DNA from: Takakia lepidozioides
Taxonomy: Eukaryota; Streptophyta; Takakiopsida; Takakiales; Takakiaceae
Assembly (NCBI GenBank): GCA_030704615.1
Contig: CM060734.1
Coordinates: forward strand, 24,862,001-24,926,000
Reading direction: 5' to 3'
Length of the DNA: 64,000 bases
In this document: positions 33,660 to 45,128 of the stretch, piece after piece
How the letters are laid out: each line of letters starts with the position of its first letter
Position numbering within the stretch: the first letter of the stretch is position 1
The notes under the pieces: model-generated
Told to the model about the DNA's origin: nothing
Database searches by the model: none
What the model saw: the letters and a program-made list of their open reading frames with translations, nothing else
Translations under genes and position numbers: made by a program

Positions 33660-35540
33660 ACCACCCCTTCAATTTACAAAATCTCATGCTAATTACGAGA
33701 TCTACTTGGCGAAGTCGCAGCGTACCAGAACAGTACATTAGATTCCGGTGCCTTACGGATTATAAAAGAAGCCCAGAACACAGACATCCAGAACTTCTGT
33801 AGTAAAGCACGACTTCAATACTCCTACTCCAGTGCGTCTTCACAAAGATGCTATAGCAGTCCAACTTTCGACATGTCCGATAAAGTACATGTTTATGTTC
33901 TCCACTTTGCATGTTCGGATGTTCAGTGAGCTACACCTGGAAGCTTCCATTTCTTCCATACCAGCAGAATGCTGTTCTTACATTCAGGTCCTAGGTGAGC
34001 ATCCCGTGCTACGAATATGAATCCACTGTTTCAATACTAGAACCCTCCGTTCTCAAGATCCCGAGGAGTCTGGCAGTTTGGGTGGTACCTAAAGTTCTGT
34101 CATGTTCGAACTCTAAACTCCATGTTAGAAGCAAGGGAACCCTGCATGCTGTTATGCTGAACTCCACATTACCTGCCGGTGAAAGTCTCTCCGCCAAGTG
34201 AGCTTAATCAGTGCGAATTTTAAGACGCTACCCCGAATCAGATGTTATAGTACTTCCCACTTGTCAAATATCACAAAGTAACGACCTCCTACTAAATTGC
34301 ATGGAGACCGCGGTGGCACCCGTGAGCTTGCAACTCGCTTTGAGAGAACCCTTCAATCGATATGGTTGGCGCTTAGTAATACTGTCGGAAGGCCAGATTA
34401 ACGCTTGTATGCATACTCGCTCAGAATTATGGCTCCAATTCTCTCGAGTATCAGAGAACTTGCCACCAACCGGGCTGTAACTAAAGACCTGCAGAATAGA
34501 ACTCGTCCACTATCTAATGAAGAGCTCATACGTCTGCAGGCTTCTGGACGAGTCCACTCAATGCAAAGGTATCACAGAGTGGCGGAGAAATTGCGAGCGA
34601 CTGTTTACAGAGGTGAGATTCCCCAGATGATCACCTGCAAGAGTTCAGTCGATACATATTACAGACTCATCCAGAGAAATAGTAGGTCCCAGTACGTCAT
34701 CAGCGGGAGCTGGATCACGTACATAACATACTACTGGGTGCTGGGTGTGAACGAGGCATTAGATCATCTCACTTTCGTTTTTCTGGGCCAAATTCCCATT
34801 TACAATTTCATTTCGTTCTCTTACTACACAGGGTTTTACCGTGAAATAAGTTGGCGAGCGAAGAATGGGAGAGGAACACATAGCATACATATGACTTGAT
34901 ACGAGGGCCTAGTCGTGGAAACAATAGCACGAATTACTGAAATCCGGATAATCCAGACACACAACGAAAGTTATGAAAGAATCTGGGAAGAATCTAACCT
35001 GAAGTTCACAGCAGCTGCAAAAACATCACAGAACCAAACAGGTAAAACATAGAGATCACAGCCCAGTTCCTGACTACCCCTCCGCACTACCACACCACAT
35101 CGAGTGCTGGCTCTCTTCCCGCTGATAGTAGCCACAATGTCGCCACACTAAACATCAGTCCGGGAGAAAGAAAAAACCCACCTCCTCATCTCCAAGCTCC
35201 TTTCCTTGTCCAACCAGGAAGCTCATCTCCTCACCAGCAGCTCTCCTCTTGGCATGCGCTGTGGAGCTCGCCAGGTTGGTAGATGCAGGGTGACGCTGCG
35301 ATGATTTAAACACACGGGCAACGTCGACTTACTGACACGTGGAATCTCTGGGCGTGATGAACTGCACCCCCCTGTCTTTTTTCCAGAAGCCCCTACTAAC
35401 ATAGTTAGTAGGATGATGATGATGGTTTGAACTCTAAAGTGAGCTATTCAACTATGGGTCAAATGAAGCATGATCATTCATTCAGGTGAGGAGGGTAAGA
35501 AGAATGAGTAAAATTTGAACTCTGATTGGTAGGAGGCGCA
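33660..35540. other. Upstream region of the ABCG gene
   Basis: Should contain the promoter and possible 5' UTR exons of the minus-strand ABCG gene, which I cannot place. A 164-codon plus-strand open frame at 34405-34899 (with YYRLIQRNSRSQYVISGSW) matches nothing I know and may be chance. Confidence 0.35.
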
Positions 35541-35549
35541 GGCTTTTAC

Positions 35550-35835
35550 CAGGCCGTGAAGACCAAGTCTGTTAAATGTTTGTAAATGTCATGAAGTTGT
35601 AGTTGAAAGTTCGCTCTCGTTGGCTGGTCCTGGAAGTGTATCCGAGTGGAGGGGATTACCGGAATGAGCCCCACCGCGAGGCGGTAGCCTAGTGGCGGGG
35701 CGAGTGTAGGTAATCCCCGACACGACACGAGGAGGCTTACCGTGCGTGAAGAACGGGCGGAGGGCAGCGGGTTTGAACCCCGAACCACCAGGGCGGCACA
35801 CTGTGCACTTACCAGCTGAGCTACCAGCTGATGTG
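35550..35835 (-). mobile_element. tRNA-derived SINE
   Basis: On the minus strand a tRNA-like head has an A box (TAGCTCAGCTGG, 35812-35823) and a B box (GGGGTTCAAACCC, 35769-35781) at normal spacing for a pol III promoter. About 200 bp of unrelated body follows. Not a functional tRNA: the arms do not pair into a full cloverleaf that I can see. Confidence 0.6.
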
Positions 35836-36954
35836 CTTTTTTGTTTTGTTTTTTGGAAAAGGCCCGAGGGAGGCCAATATATTAAAGGAGAAAAAAAATA
35901 ACCTCACAGGCTGAAAAAGGGGACAGCTGCCCGTAACTGGGAGTAACGAGGGGTAGGTCCTAACAAAGAACTAATGGAGGAACAACATGAGAGAAGAAAA
36001 GAGCCTAGGGGTAATTCTTAGGGGAAGTTCCTGTTGCTTCTCGAGGGCTTGAAAGAGAGCTGGGCCTTAGATTTCCCTTTGCGAAGCATGGGATTCGTCT
36101 CCATCAGCTGGTGAGAGACAGGTACTAAGGGCACGGTGAGGGCGTTGTTCCAGTCAATAGTGGTATTCGAGGTTCTGGTACACAAGATGTCGTTCGTGGA
36201 GGTGTTTCCATTTAAAAGAAAAAAGAAAGAAAAGACAACATGGATAGACAGGAATTGCACTGCTATCATTCTCTTGCAAGACTATAATCTCATTATATTC
36301 AGTTCCCTTCGGATTTATCATTTGAGCTCTATTATATTCACTTTCTCTTAGTTTTATCACAAGGATTTCCAATACATTCATTTGCTTTCAGTTTTATCAA
36401 ATTGAATTCCATTGTACTCAGTTCTCTTCAGATTTATCCCTCCAATTCAATCACATTCAATTTTATCTTTTCGCATTTTGTTCCTTGCATTTTTTTTAAA
36501 TTCTATCGAGGTGAAAATATAAAATATTTTGATTCTAAATTTTAAATTTATTTGTTAATTATTATCCTCAGGGACTACTGTCAGTGCTGACAGTTCCGAT
36601 TTTCTGTTTTAAATATTTATAATTTTATTTCAATAAAATCAGGACTGCCATCGCTAGCCTTCCAATTTTGCAATTAGGGTGGAGCCATTACTCGACTAGC
36701 TGCTTGTTGTATAATTACTATTTTTATCGTGGAGGCCAATTTTGCTTGCAAAGGAATCAGTTGCATTTATTGGGATCATGAAGTAGAGGATAGTTGGTAC
36801 ATGCAGTTTGAACACGACTATGTTTCTGGATATGACAGTTTGAGAGTTAATTCCAGAAGGTGTAGTTGTGGATGACTACAACTTAAGTCTGCACTAAATA
36901 AATGTTAACAGTCGGGAATAGAGGAAAAAAAAACATTTAGACACAATTAACACA
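35836..36954. other. Non-coding, with ~65-bp degenerate AT-rich repeats
   Basis: 36280-36480 repeats a 'tcagttttatc..attgaattcca' type unit three or four times. No gene seen. Confidence 0.4.
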
Positions 36955-37698
36955 TTAACCCTTAACTTCCTCCATTGTTCATTTTTTGACACCTAAAAAT
37001 TAATACCCATGCCCAGTAAAATGAGGCTAACTACCTATCAAAAATCATCCAGAAAAATGGACCTTACACGTAGGTGCGCACCTGGCACCTGCATGCACTC
37101 ACCAAAAATGAACTTGTTTCACTGTCAAATATGGGAGATTATATGGTTTTACGGAGGATGGATTATTTGTTTATGTTTTTGAAAACATTGTTTTTAGCCT
37201 TGACCAACTAATTTGAGAGGCTTTTAAATTTTTGTAGAGTGTTTATTTCACACATTCCTAATCCGTGGTAGGAATGTCTACCATCATTACAAAGATTTAG
37301 AAATTGGGATTTAGCCTCCACAAAGATGCTATTCAATATTGCTCAAATTCAAAATCCCTCTGGTGAGGGAGTGACTCTCTTCACACCTACACCTTGGTCC
37401 AAATTATGCCCACATCCAATGGTAGAAATTGTAAAAATGGACCCCCCTGAAGTGTCGTCCAATTAGCGTTGGCCACGTAGAAGTCAACTATGTGTGGCTT
37501 GACCCACTGGGTTTTGGAAATTTGTGGACGTGGCAGACTTTCTCTAAATGGAACGATGCCAATTGGAGATGATCTGCCATGTTGTCAGGTCATTTATTGC
37601 TGAAGAAACGACCTAAAAATATTAAGATCTGCAAAAATTACGTTAACATATCATGTTCTATGAAACCGAAACAGGCTCCATAGGAAGTTAAGGGTTAA
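36955..37698. mobile_element. MITE-like element with perfect 17-bp terminal inverted repeats
   Basis: TTAACCCTTAACTTCCT (36955-36971) is the exact reverse complement of 37682-37698. The interior (744 bp overall) has no coding frame. The target-site duplication is unclear; a short TAA/TTA is possible. Some interior words and a 'tttaagggttaa' end recur loosely at 44.2-44.75 kb, which may be a diverged relative. Confidence 0.6.
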
Positions 37699-37911
37699 CA
37701 GTTGGGGAGGGTGTACTAAAGCACATTAACATTTCACATTGACATTTACACAACATCCAATTGTTTACAATAGAGCAGTTGGAGTCATAATCTCAATATC
37801 ATATACTTGCAAAAAAAAAAGGTGGACACGTCGCTGAAGCAAGCGTAACTTATGGTGTCACTTGACCCAAGAAGGGCTATTGCCTTCCGGTAGGAAGGTG
37901 GACACCTTTGT

Positions 37912-37995
37912 AACAACCAAGATGGTGGTTTGAACCCACAACCACTCGCAAGAGGGTATATGCCCTGTCCACTTGGCTACATCTTGGTTGTTGTA
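37912..37995 (-). other. tRNA-like pseudogene or SINE head
   Basis: On the minus strand, AACAACCAAGATG pairs perfectly with its complement at the other end and encloses an A-box-like TAGCCAAGTGG and a B-box-like GGGTTCAAACC. The stem is longer than a tRNA acceptor stem and there is no clear anticodon arm, so this is not called as a tRNA gene. Confidence 0.4.
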
Positions 37996-38010
37996 CTTGC
38001 AAAACATCAT

Positions 38011-38895
38011 ATACAAGTACAATTAGCACATAGGCGATCATATCTCTCAAAACAACCTCCATCATATACAAGTAGAGGTTGGGTAGCGCGTCAGCACGCT
38101 CACACCACCGCTTTGCGCGTGCTCGCGTGAGCAGCAGAAAAAATGCCCGAAAATTCGTGAATATTTCCTAAAAGATGCTGCTCCGAAACTAAAATTGGAA
38201 ATTTGTGCTCACGGGGATCAAATTGTGCGCATGTAAGCATACTTGTGATCACGTGAGCACAAGCCACACGTAGATGGGTTAGTCACCCTATTTCCGTCAC
38301 CCTATCACCCAATTCGTTAGGTTTAGGTTAGGTTAGGTTAGGTTAGGTTAAGCCAAACACAATACATTTTGTTTCGCCCACCAAACTATAGGATAATGAC
38401 TTATGCAGCGACACTTGGAGATTTTGCCAGCGAAATCCATTATTTCGTTGGAGAAATCCACTATTTCATTCGCAAAACCCACTATTTCTCTGGCGGAACC
38501 CGATACCTTGATTTATTTCGTTAACGAAACCGGTTGTTTGCCTCATTATATTAAATTGTTCAACTATTGTTTGGTATTTGTGTGTTTTGGATGGTGTTGG
38601 TTATTGTGACTTTGTTTTTTTCTAACGTGTTATTCTTTTGTAGAATACCAAAGCTGTAGATATATGGAACTTGGAGCTTGGAGCTTGTATATATACATTA
38701 TGGGTGCTTATTTCGCATGGGTTGTGGGGTTTTCTTCCGTTTTGAAAACATATATCTCCTATGACCGCGGTTTAAAAACATAAAACCCCCATGACCGTGG
38801 GTTTGTGCTCACGCCATCTGTGCTCACATTCTACCAACCCCCATACAAGTACAATTAGCACATAGACGATCCTATCTCTCAAAACAACCTCCATC
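38011..38895. repeat. 55-bp tandem duplication split by a MITE
   Basis: 38011-38065 (atacaagtacaattagcaca...) is repeated at 38843-38895 with few differences. The second copy is interrupted after its first nine bases by the 768-bp element at 38075-38842. Confidence 0.8.
38075..38842. mobile_element. MULE-type MITE with 9-bp target duplication ATACAAGTA
   Basis: Flanked by ATACAAGTA at 38066-38074 and 38843-38851. Ends are imperfect inverted repeats (GAGGTTGGGTAG... and ...CTACCAACCCCC) followed by GCTCAC/GTGAGC words, as at the flanks of the transposase B region. Nine-base duplications are usual for Mutator-type insertions. The interior holds a GGTTA run (38325-38350), short 'aaatccactatttc' repeats and no gene. 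Confidence 0.7.
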
Positions 38896-38899
38896 TCAA

Positions 38900-40230
38900 G
38901 TCTAAACATATATTTTGTTGTATTGGATCAACTTCTAATCATGTTAATGTTACCTTATGATTACCTTCTGATCCTATGATTGATTAAGTTTTAGGATAAT
39001 CTTATTGTAACTTAGGTAGAGCTTAATTATGGAGCTTATCTCAAGGTAGGATGTGTGTATGTCATAGCCTTTATGGTGCTTCACATACTAAGGGCAAATC
39101 AATGAAGAGGGGAGTAAACATTTGTTAACAAATAACACTTAACATTTGCTAGTGCGCACAAGTAGGGGAGTAAAATTTTCTTTGACATTTATGGTAATTT
39201 AACGTCTATAGAGGTAATTTATCCAGGGCAGACTCATAGAAACGACAGCAACAATTAGTCATGCAAGCTTCAAGTAGCTCCCAGTGAGGTTACGTGCAGC
39301 TGTGGCAAGAGCGGGAAAAAACGTACAGGTCCAAAAACCATAGGTACCTATAAGAAAGCAGCTTATAACCCCTTGAAGGACGGTGCCATAATAGGCGCCT
39401 GGAGGATGGGTAAAAGGCTGCTACTTGCCGGGTGTCTTGCTGCGCAAGGTCTCTTGATTAGCTCTAACTGTTAGTACACAATCTCTTTGTACCTGATTGC
39501 TTTGCTGCATTTTGTGAGCTGTGAATCGCTGGGGCCAGTCTCTTATGTATGGACGCAACTGACTCTTGGAGGCAGGGTCTGGCATCAGTCTGCTGGAGAA
39601 TATAATATGCAGCTCAACACAATCATCATGAGGTAAGTTCCCGGGGCTTTGGATGCGCAATAATGGAATCATATGACCTTCATGGAGGTAATTACCTCTT
39701 TGTTATTGCACATTTAAACACTGCGTGTAGCATTGATGGGTCCCAGACAAAACACTGTAAAGCAATGAAGTTGGCCGGCTGCCAGTGACTTTTCAGTTTT
39801 ATCACACCGGTTTCAGTAGTAATAAATTACGTACTTCTAGTTTATCTCCAGTGATCAACGGTTCAGATGTTCTCTAAAAATTGCCCAAAGACTCTAGACC
39901 CATGTGAAAATGCAACCTAGGAACTAGTGAATACAATTTCTAGCAAAGGTGATTAAGTTATTCTGGGAGTCTCTAACTTATTTGCCAGCATGTAATACTC
40001 AGACACTGAGACCAGCAGCTATAGTAGGTACCCAAAGAACAGCAATGTGAAAATGTAACCCAGATGGTTAACTGTTTGGTAGTCCTTTACCAGGCTTTTG
40101 CAAAGCTGTACCGTCTGTTATAATTAATCATTTTATTTACCGAGTAGCTGGGTCAAAATTAAGAGCTCATATCACCTTTGGCCAGTCTACTCCATACCCT
40201 TCGGAGATTAAGCCGGAATGTACGACTTCC
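38900..40230. other. No recognised feature
   Basis: Unique sequence, without a convincing frame or repeat. Confidence 0.3.
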
Positions 40231-40239
40231 AGGGAACGA

Positions 40240-40500
40240 AGGAAGTCAGTAGCTCAGTTGGATAGCGCACAGAGTGCCACCCAGGTGACTTTGGGCTCAA
40301 ATCCTGCTACATTGTCCGGTGTGGTATGTTCTTCTCCCCCTTCCCTTGGGCGGTGTCCCTTGAGCCTTGCGCCTCATGGCAAGGTTACTCTGAAAGATGT
40401 TATTTCTCCTCTCACTAAGTTATAGCTAAGGGGCGTGATTTGTGAGCTGTCGCTCCCAGGTGTTTTCCCTGATTTTTATTTTTATTTCCCTTAATCCCTA
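40240..40500 (+). mobile_element. tRNA-derived SINE
   Basis: A-box TAGCTCAGTTGG (40250-40261) and B-box GGGCTCAAATCC (40293-40304) lie in a tRNA-like head, followed by a ~200-bp body that ends in a T-rich tail. A short relative without the A box lies at about 41022-41075 ('gtgccacctgggtgattcggggctctaatcctgctacc'). Confidence 0.6.
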
Positions 40501-41283
40501 AACGACGACCCCGAATCGGGTCGGGTCACTCTTCTGCCACGATCCAACTTTTATGGATGACAAGGGATGGAAATGATTCCTGAAGGCAGAGTGAGCGGGT
40601 TAGGGAGAAGTACATGTGGGAATTTACAACGTGCTAAAATAACAAGCGGCTAGTCGCGTAATGGCTCCACCCTAAACCTCTTAAGTTGAAAATTTCCTAT
40701 TATATTGAAATAAAATAGCATATCGCATATCACATATTCGATTTGTTTTTTTTTGTTTTTTTTTTTGGGTAAGGGCGTTGGCCGTTACTTTATATTCGAA
40801 TTATATGTCAAACATGTTCTGCATAAGAGAAAAATTCATTTATTTATTGGCCTTGCCTTCCTAACGCAAGACTACGCAAAGGGTTTCAGCTGCTTTAGCA
40901 CCGATACTTTCGATTACGCTTCGAATTCGATCGAGACAGTTGTCAAGAGAATGTTCTGTCTTTTAATGATTGACATCCGTTCAACTTCTTGTGCATGCCA
41001 TAAGTGAAAGTCCATCGGATATTACCGTGCGTGCCACCTGGGTGATTCGGGGCTCTAATCCTGCTACCGTGATATTTATTAATAGAGATACTACTGTGAT
41101 CTTCCAGATTTTTACTACCTATTCATAATTACTATACAACAGGGCTTGCATGAATTCCATGCATTTGTTTATTTATAAAGTCGGGGACAGAGGCATGGCA
41201 GAACTTTATTGATGTGTGAATTAAATATTGGTGTATGATATTACAAAACTGATCTTTGAATTTACTAGTTATTAAAATATTGA

Positions 41284-41495
41284 AATGCTTGTTGAAATAC
41301 TCGCTGAAAATTAAAATACTTGTTGAAGAACTGGCTGAAATATTAATATACTTGCTGAAAAACTGGCTGAAATACTGAAATACTTGCTGAAAAACTCGCT
41401 GAAGTACTGAAATACTTGTTGAAAAACTCGCTGAAATATTGAAATACTTGCTGAAAATCTTGATTGAAATATTGAAATAGATACTGAAATAGAGT
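41284..41495. repeat. Minisatellite, ~36-bp units
   Basis: Five or six units of the type 'gaaatacttgctgaaaaactcgctgaaata' with internal subrepeats. The minus-strand open frame over it is a repeat product. Confidence 0.8.
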
Positions 41496-41499
41496 CCCA

Positions 41500-43330
41500 G
41501 TGAACGTTCCTAAGATGGCAAGCTGCACATCCACTTGCTGGATCAGATCACAAAAAACATTGTCTAAATAATATGCATTGGCTTCATGGCAACATTGTAA
41601 CTACAGCAGTGAGAACTAGCAGATTTTGTGCCAAGGTAAATGAAATGAAATGGTAATTTATATAGATTTTGTGCCAAGGTAAAGAAAGCTGATTATGGAC
41701 AAATACTAACCAAGCAGACCCTCACAAAGCCTTTGATACAGCAAGCATGACTTAGACCCCGTGGCACTAAGCAGCCAAGGTTAGCGGCAAAAATGCACAT
41801 TGCAAAAAAAATCAGTGTGACTCAACGTAAAAGGAATGGAACCAATGTTTTGAACTTGTAGCTTAATGACCTCTGAAGAGAACACGTTTTGCATTTTAAA
41901 GTTGATAGACTAATGCACCTGCAACAGACGGGCATGGATGTAGGTCCAATTACGAATTAATGAGGTGGTTTGTCGTTTGAGCACTGTCCCGGTTGAGGGC
42001 CACCAGTCTTGGAGATACTCCTGGTCAAAAACCTTTGCAGCTGATTCATTTTCCTGCACAAAAGCAGAGTACGATGTCTTCTCATGTCAATATTGAAACC
42101 AAAAAATTGCTTGAAAATGAAATTTTCAAAATGTTTTGCTAGACTCCTTGAAACTTATAGGATTCAAATGATTTACTGTAGGTTTCCGCACCAAAGTACA
42201 GTGTCTTCTCATGTCAAGATTAAAACCATGCACATGCCTTATAGCCAGCCCTCCTGTGTCCCAAAAACTTACCACATACAGATGCATCAGGCGTAGTGAG
42301 GTGGCACTGCAGGCTCTTGGCAAAATGGATCATATTGACAGTCTGCACTCCATTCATCACCATGTTGAGAGTTAGATTTGTATATTGTAAAGCATCTTCT
42401 GAGTTCCCAATATTCATGGCCTTTGACACACAATACACTGTACATTGGCACAAAAGATATTGTGCACCAAGAATATCCTATGCCGCACCACCGTTCAAGG
42501 TCATGGTACTTCAACCAATAGAACTCTCCACCATGGAAATGAGAAGCGTTGTGATGAATTAATGATCCCTTGGCACTGGATGCCAGGTCAGTGCATTGAA
42601 GCCTATCCCCCGTTCATCCCAATGACACCCAAGCTCTCTTCCCCCAAGGAGCACTATCTTGTCCTTCTCAAGAAAGAGAAGGATGGAAATAAGAAGTTCC
42701 TGAGGTTTGAGAAAACATCGTGTACCACTACAGAAGCTTCCCTCTTTTGTAGAGCTTGCTGAAGCCATCTAGTTGCACTTGTAACCACGTCTGTCCAGGA
42801 AGCATCCGCTGCACTCACCATAGCCACCCACAACAAGCAGAAAATTATTTGTGAGATCCAGTGTACCTTCCCATTTTTCAAGAAGCGAAATGATTCCAAC
42901 TGAATATCAGTTGATAGACTTCTAATATCTTGCTTGGCTATACTACATGAGTGGATTCTTTAAGGGAAGATCTTCCGGATCTCAACCTACTTTCCAGGGA
43001 AAGTATGGGCAACATGGAGGTATACAATTTTGTCAATTCACAGGCTTCACTATCTATACAAAAAGGTGAACAACAAAACATTCATTTAAGAATGCTACAA
43101 AAAGATTTTCATGCCTTAAAATGGAGGAACTGTTGGCAACCTTGAAATCTGAAGAGGAACATCAACCATTGAGGACTACATACATAAGACCTACCTCGTG
43201 CTCCAATCACTCGCAACTTCCTGTATTCAGAGAGAATACCCTTGACAATGTAAAGTAAGATACAAGAGGAGGGAGAGAGAATGTACTCATAAGACGTAGT
43301 GAAGGGAAGCTTCAATAACCTGGCAAGTCC
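41500..43330. other. No recognised gene; possible decayed gene flank
   Basis: Short frames only. The stretch lies 3' of the minus-strand PPR fragment and may include remnants of that gene, but I see no further PPR units. Confidence 0.3.
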
Positions 43331-43422
43331 AGACTGTTTTTATGATGACAAAATATGGACACTTGAGAAACAGATGGAAGAGAGAACCGTTGCAGCACTT
43401 ACAATGCAGTCAGGGGAGCCAC

Positions 43423-43640
43423 CATGGCTCTCAGCATTGCAAACGCACACAAACGTTATGAGGTCGGGCTTCACCCCTTCCCCCATATTCATTTGCTCAT
43501 AGGTCTGTAAAGCCCCCATCCCGCGCCCCTGCTGTGCATACCCTGCAAGCATCGCACTCCACGACACCACATCTCGTTCAGCCTGCATAGTGTTGAACAC
43601 TCCCTTTGCATCCTCGATGCACCCACATCTACCCAACAAG
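43423..43640 (-). pseudogene. PPR protein fragment (PLS type)
   Basis: The frame LGRCGCIEDAKGVFNTMQAE then RDVVSWSAMLAGYAQQGRGM, GALQTYEQM, GVKPDLITFVCVCNAESHGG covers two pentatricopeptide units in the land-plant PLS style (G-x-I-x-D-A-x-x-V-F, D-V-V-S-W-x-A-M-I-x-G-Y-A-Q, G-V-x-P-D-x-x-T-F). A stop lies just upstream of the first unit and the match ends at SHGG. PPR proteins bind organelle RNA. This is a fragment of such a gene; a wider gene with introns cannot be excluded. Confidence 0.6.
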
Positions 43641-43649
43641 CTAACTTAC

Positions 43650-45120
43650 AGAATTCAATATGCAAATTCAGGGGCGAGTCTGATGAGAGGGAAAAACAGG
43701 CTGAAAATAGGTCAAAGAAGAAGGTGCCCTCACCACATTGTCCTCGACCTTGTGTCATGACCCATAGAGGATTTGACTGACCATGAACCCAAGAGGACCT
43801 CTTGTGTGTGTTGCTTGTGTCTATAGTCAGGTAATGTCGGATTGGTATGTGTGAACCACCACGGTGCAGCTGAGCAGGCAGAGATTGAAACACAGGAAAA
43901 TACAGATATGTCTATCCCTATATACCCTTCATCTATGGGTCTTCATTTATGAATATCTACATGTGTAAGATTCATTTATGGGTCTTATCCAATCAAGGTA
44001 CATTCAAGCTAACATTTAAGTGGGGGAGGATTATCTGCTTCATGTAGGTACTATCTAGTGGAGGTATATCAGGATCTTACTCATTTTTTGCACCAATGCG
44101 TGGTCTCCCTTATAGGGAGGAGCCAATAAAGGCTTGCTCCCTAGAATTTTCAAAGTGTCGGGGGTTTGGAAATCCAACGTTCACCTGCTAGCCAAATAAG
44201 CAATCTTGAAAATAACATCTAGGGCTCAAAATTTATCAAAATGCCAAAAAATTTGGACCATGCACGTTAGTGTGCACTTACTTACCAGAGGAATTAGAAA
44301 ACAAATATCACCACATGGGTGTACTTGGGAAAGAAGCCAAACCATGAAAGTTTACCCCCCAAATTTCACATACAAAACAGCTTATCTCAATTTTTGGAAT
44401 TTCGGTCTACTTTTTGGGGGAGAGAGTCCCTTAGACGCCATATAGTCAAATTATGGAGGGTATATGCCTCAGAAAATTCAACTCCACACTTGAATTTAGT
44501 GGTCAAAGCATTTTTTCCATGCAATCTTAAAATACATTTACAAATTGGGGCAGAGGATTTTGTTATAATCTTCCAAATGCAATGGTCAAATTGCCTACAC
44601 TTTTGACAAGACGTGAATGTAGTAGATATGCACATAGATATAAGGTTCATCCCCATGGATGATTGGAGTAAGAAGTTACACCCTTATCCATGAGGGTATG
44701 CACTAATTTTTAGTGGGCCCATCAAAATGGTGCTCGTCGTTTAAGGGTTAAAGAGCTCAGGCTGTACACTACACTTGATCAGTACACAGTACTTGCTATA
44801 GTTCCACCCACAAAAAAACATAGCACTACTATATTTTTGGCATATAATATGACAAGAGTGGCAGTTGCTGTTTGGATGTAGTCTGCACTCTAGTCAACAA
44901 CAAACTTGTCTTTTTTTGTGAGGAATCCAATGACAATTAGCACATTGACATATAATTATTTGCAGCAAGATATCCCCCTGACAATCTAACCAACTCTACT
45001 AAAGGTGAGCCCCATTTTATCATGCTTTGGGCAGAATATGGTGGCTGCCCATGCTCAGTGCAAAATAAGGATGTAAAAATGCTTCAAGGTGATGGCTTGA
45101 AGTAAGGAGGTGGGCGAGGA
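43650..45120. other. No recognised gene
   Basis: 44.2-44.75 kb shares scattered words and a 'tttaagggttaa' end with the MITE at 36955-37698 and may be a decayed relative. Nothing else stands out. Confidence 0.3.
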
Positions 45121-45128
45121 TCTCAATT

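Noticed and set aside
34405-34899. 164-codon plus-strand open frame upstream of the ABCG gene
   Set aside because: No recognisable domain, composition or partner; kept only as a note in the region entry.
35769-35823. tRNA gene on the minus strand
   Set aside because: A and B boxes are present but no full cloverleaf forms and a long unrelated body follows, so it is called a SINE.
37912-37995. Functional tRNA gene
   Set aside because: The end stem is 13 bp, too long for an acceptor stem, and no anticodon arm is visible.
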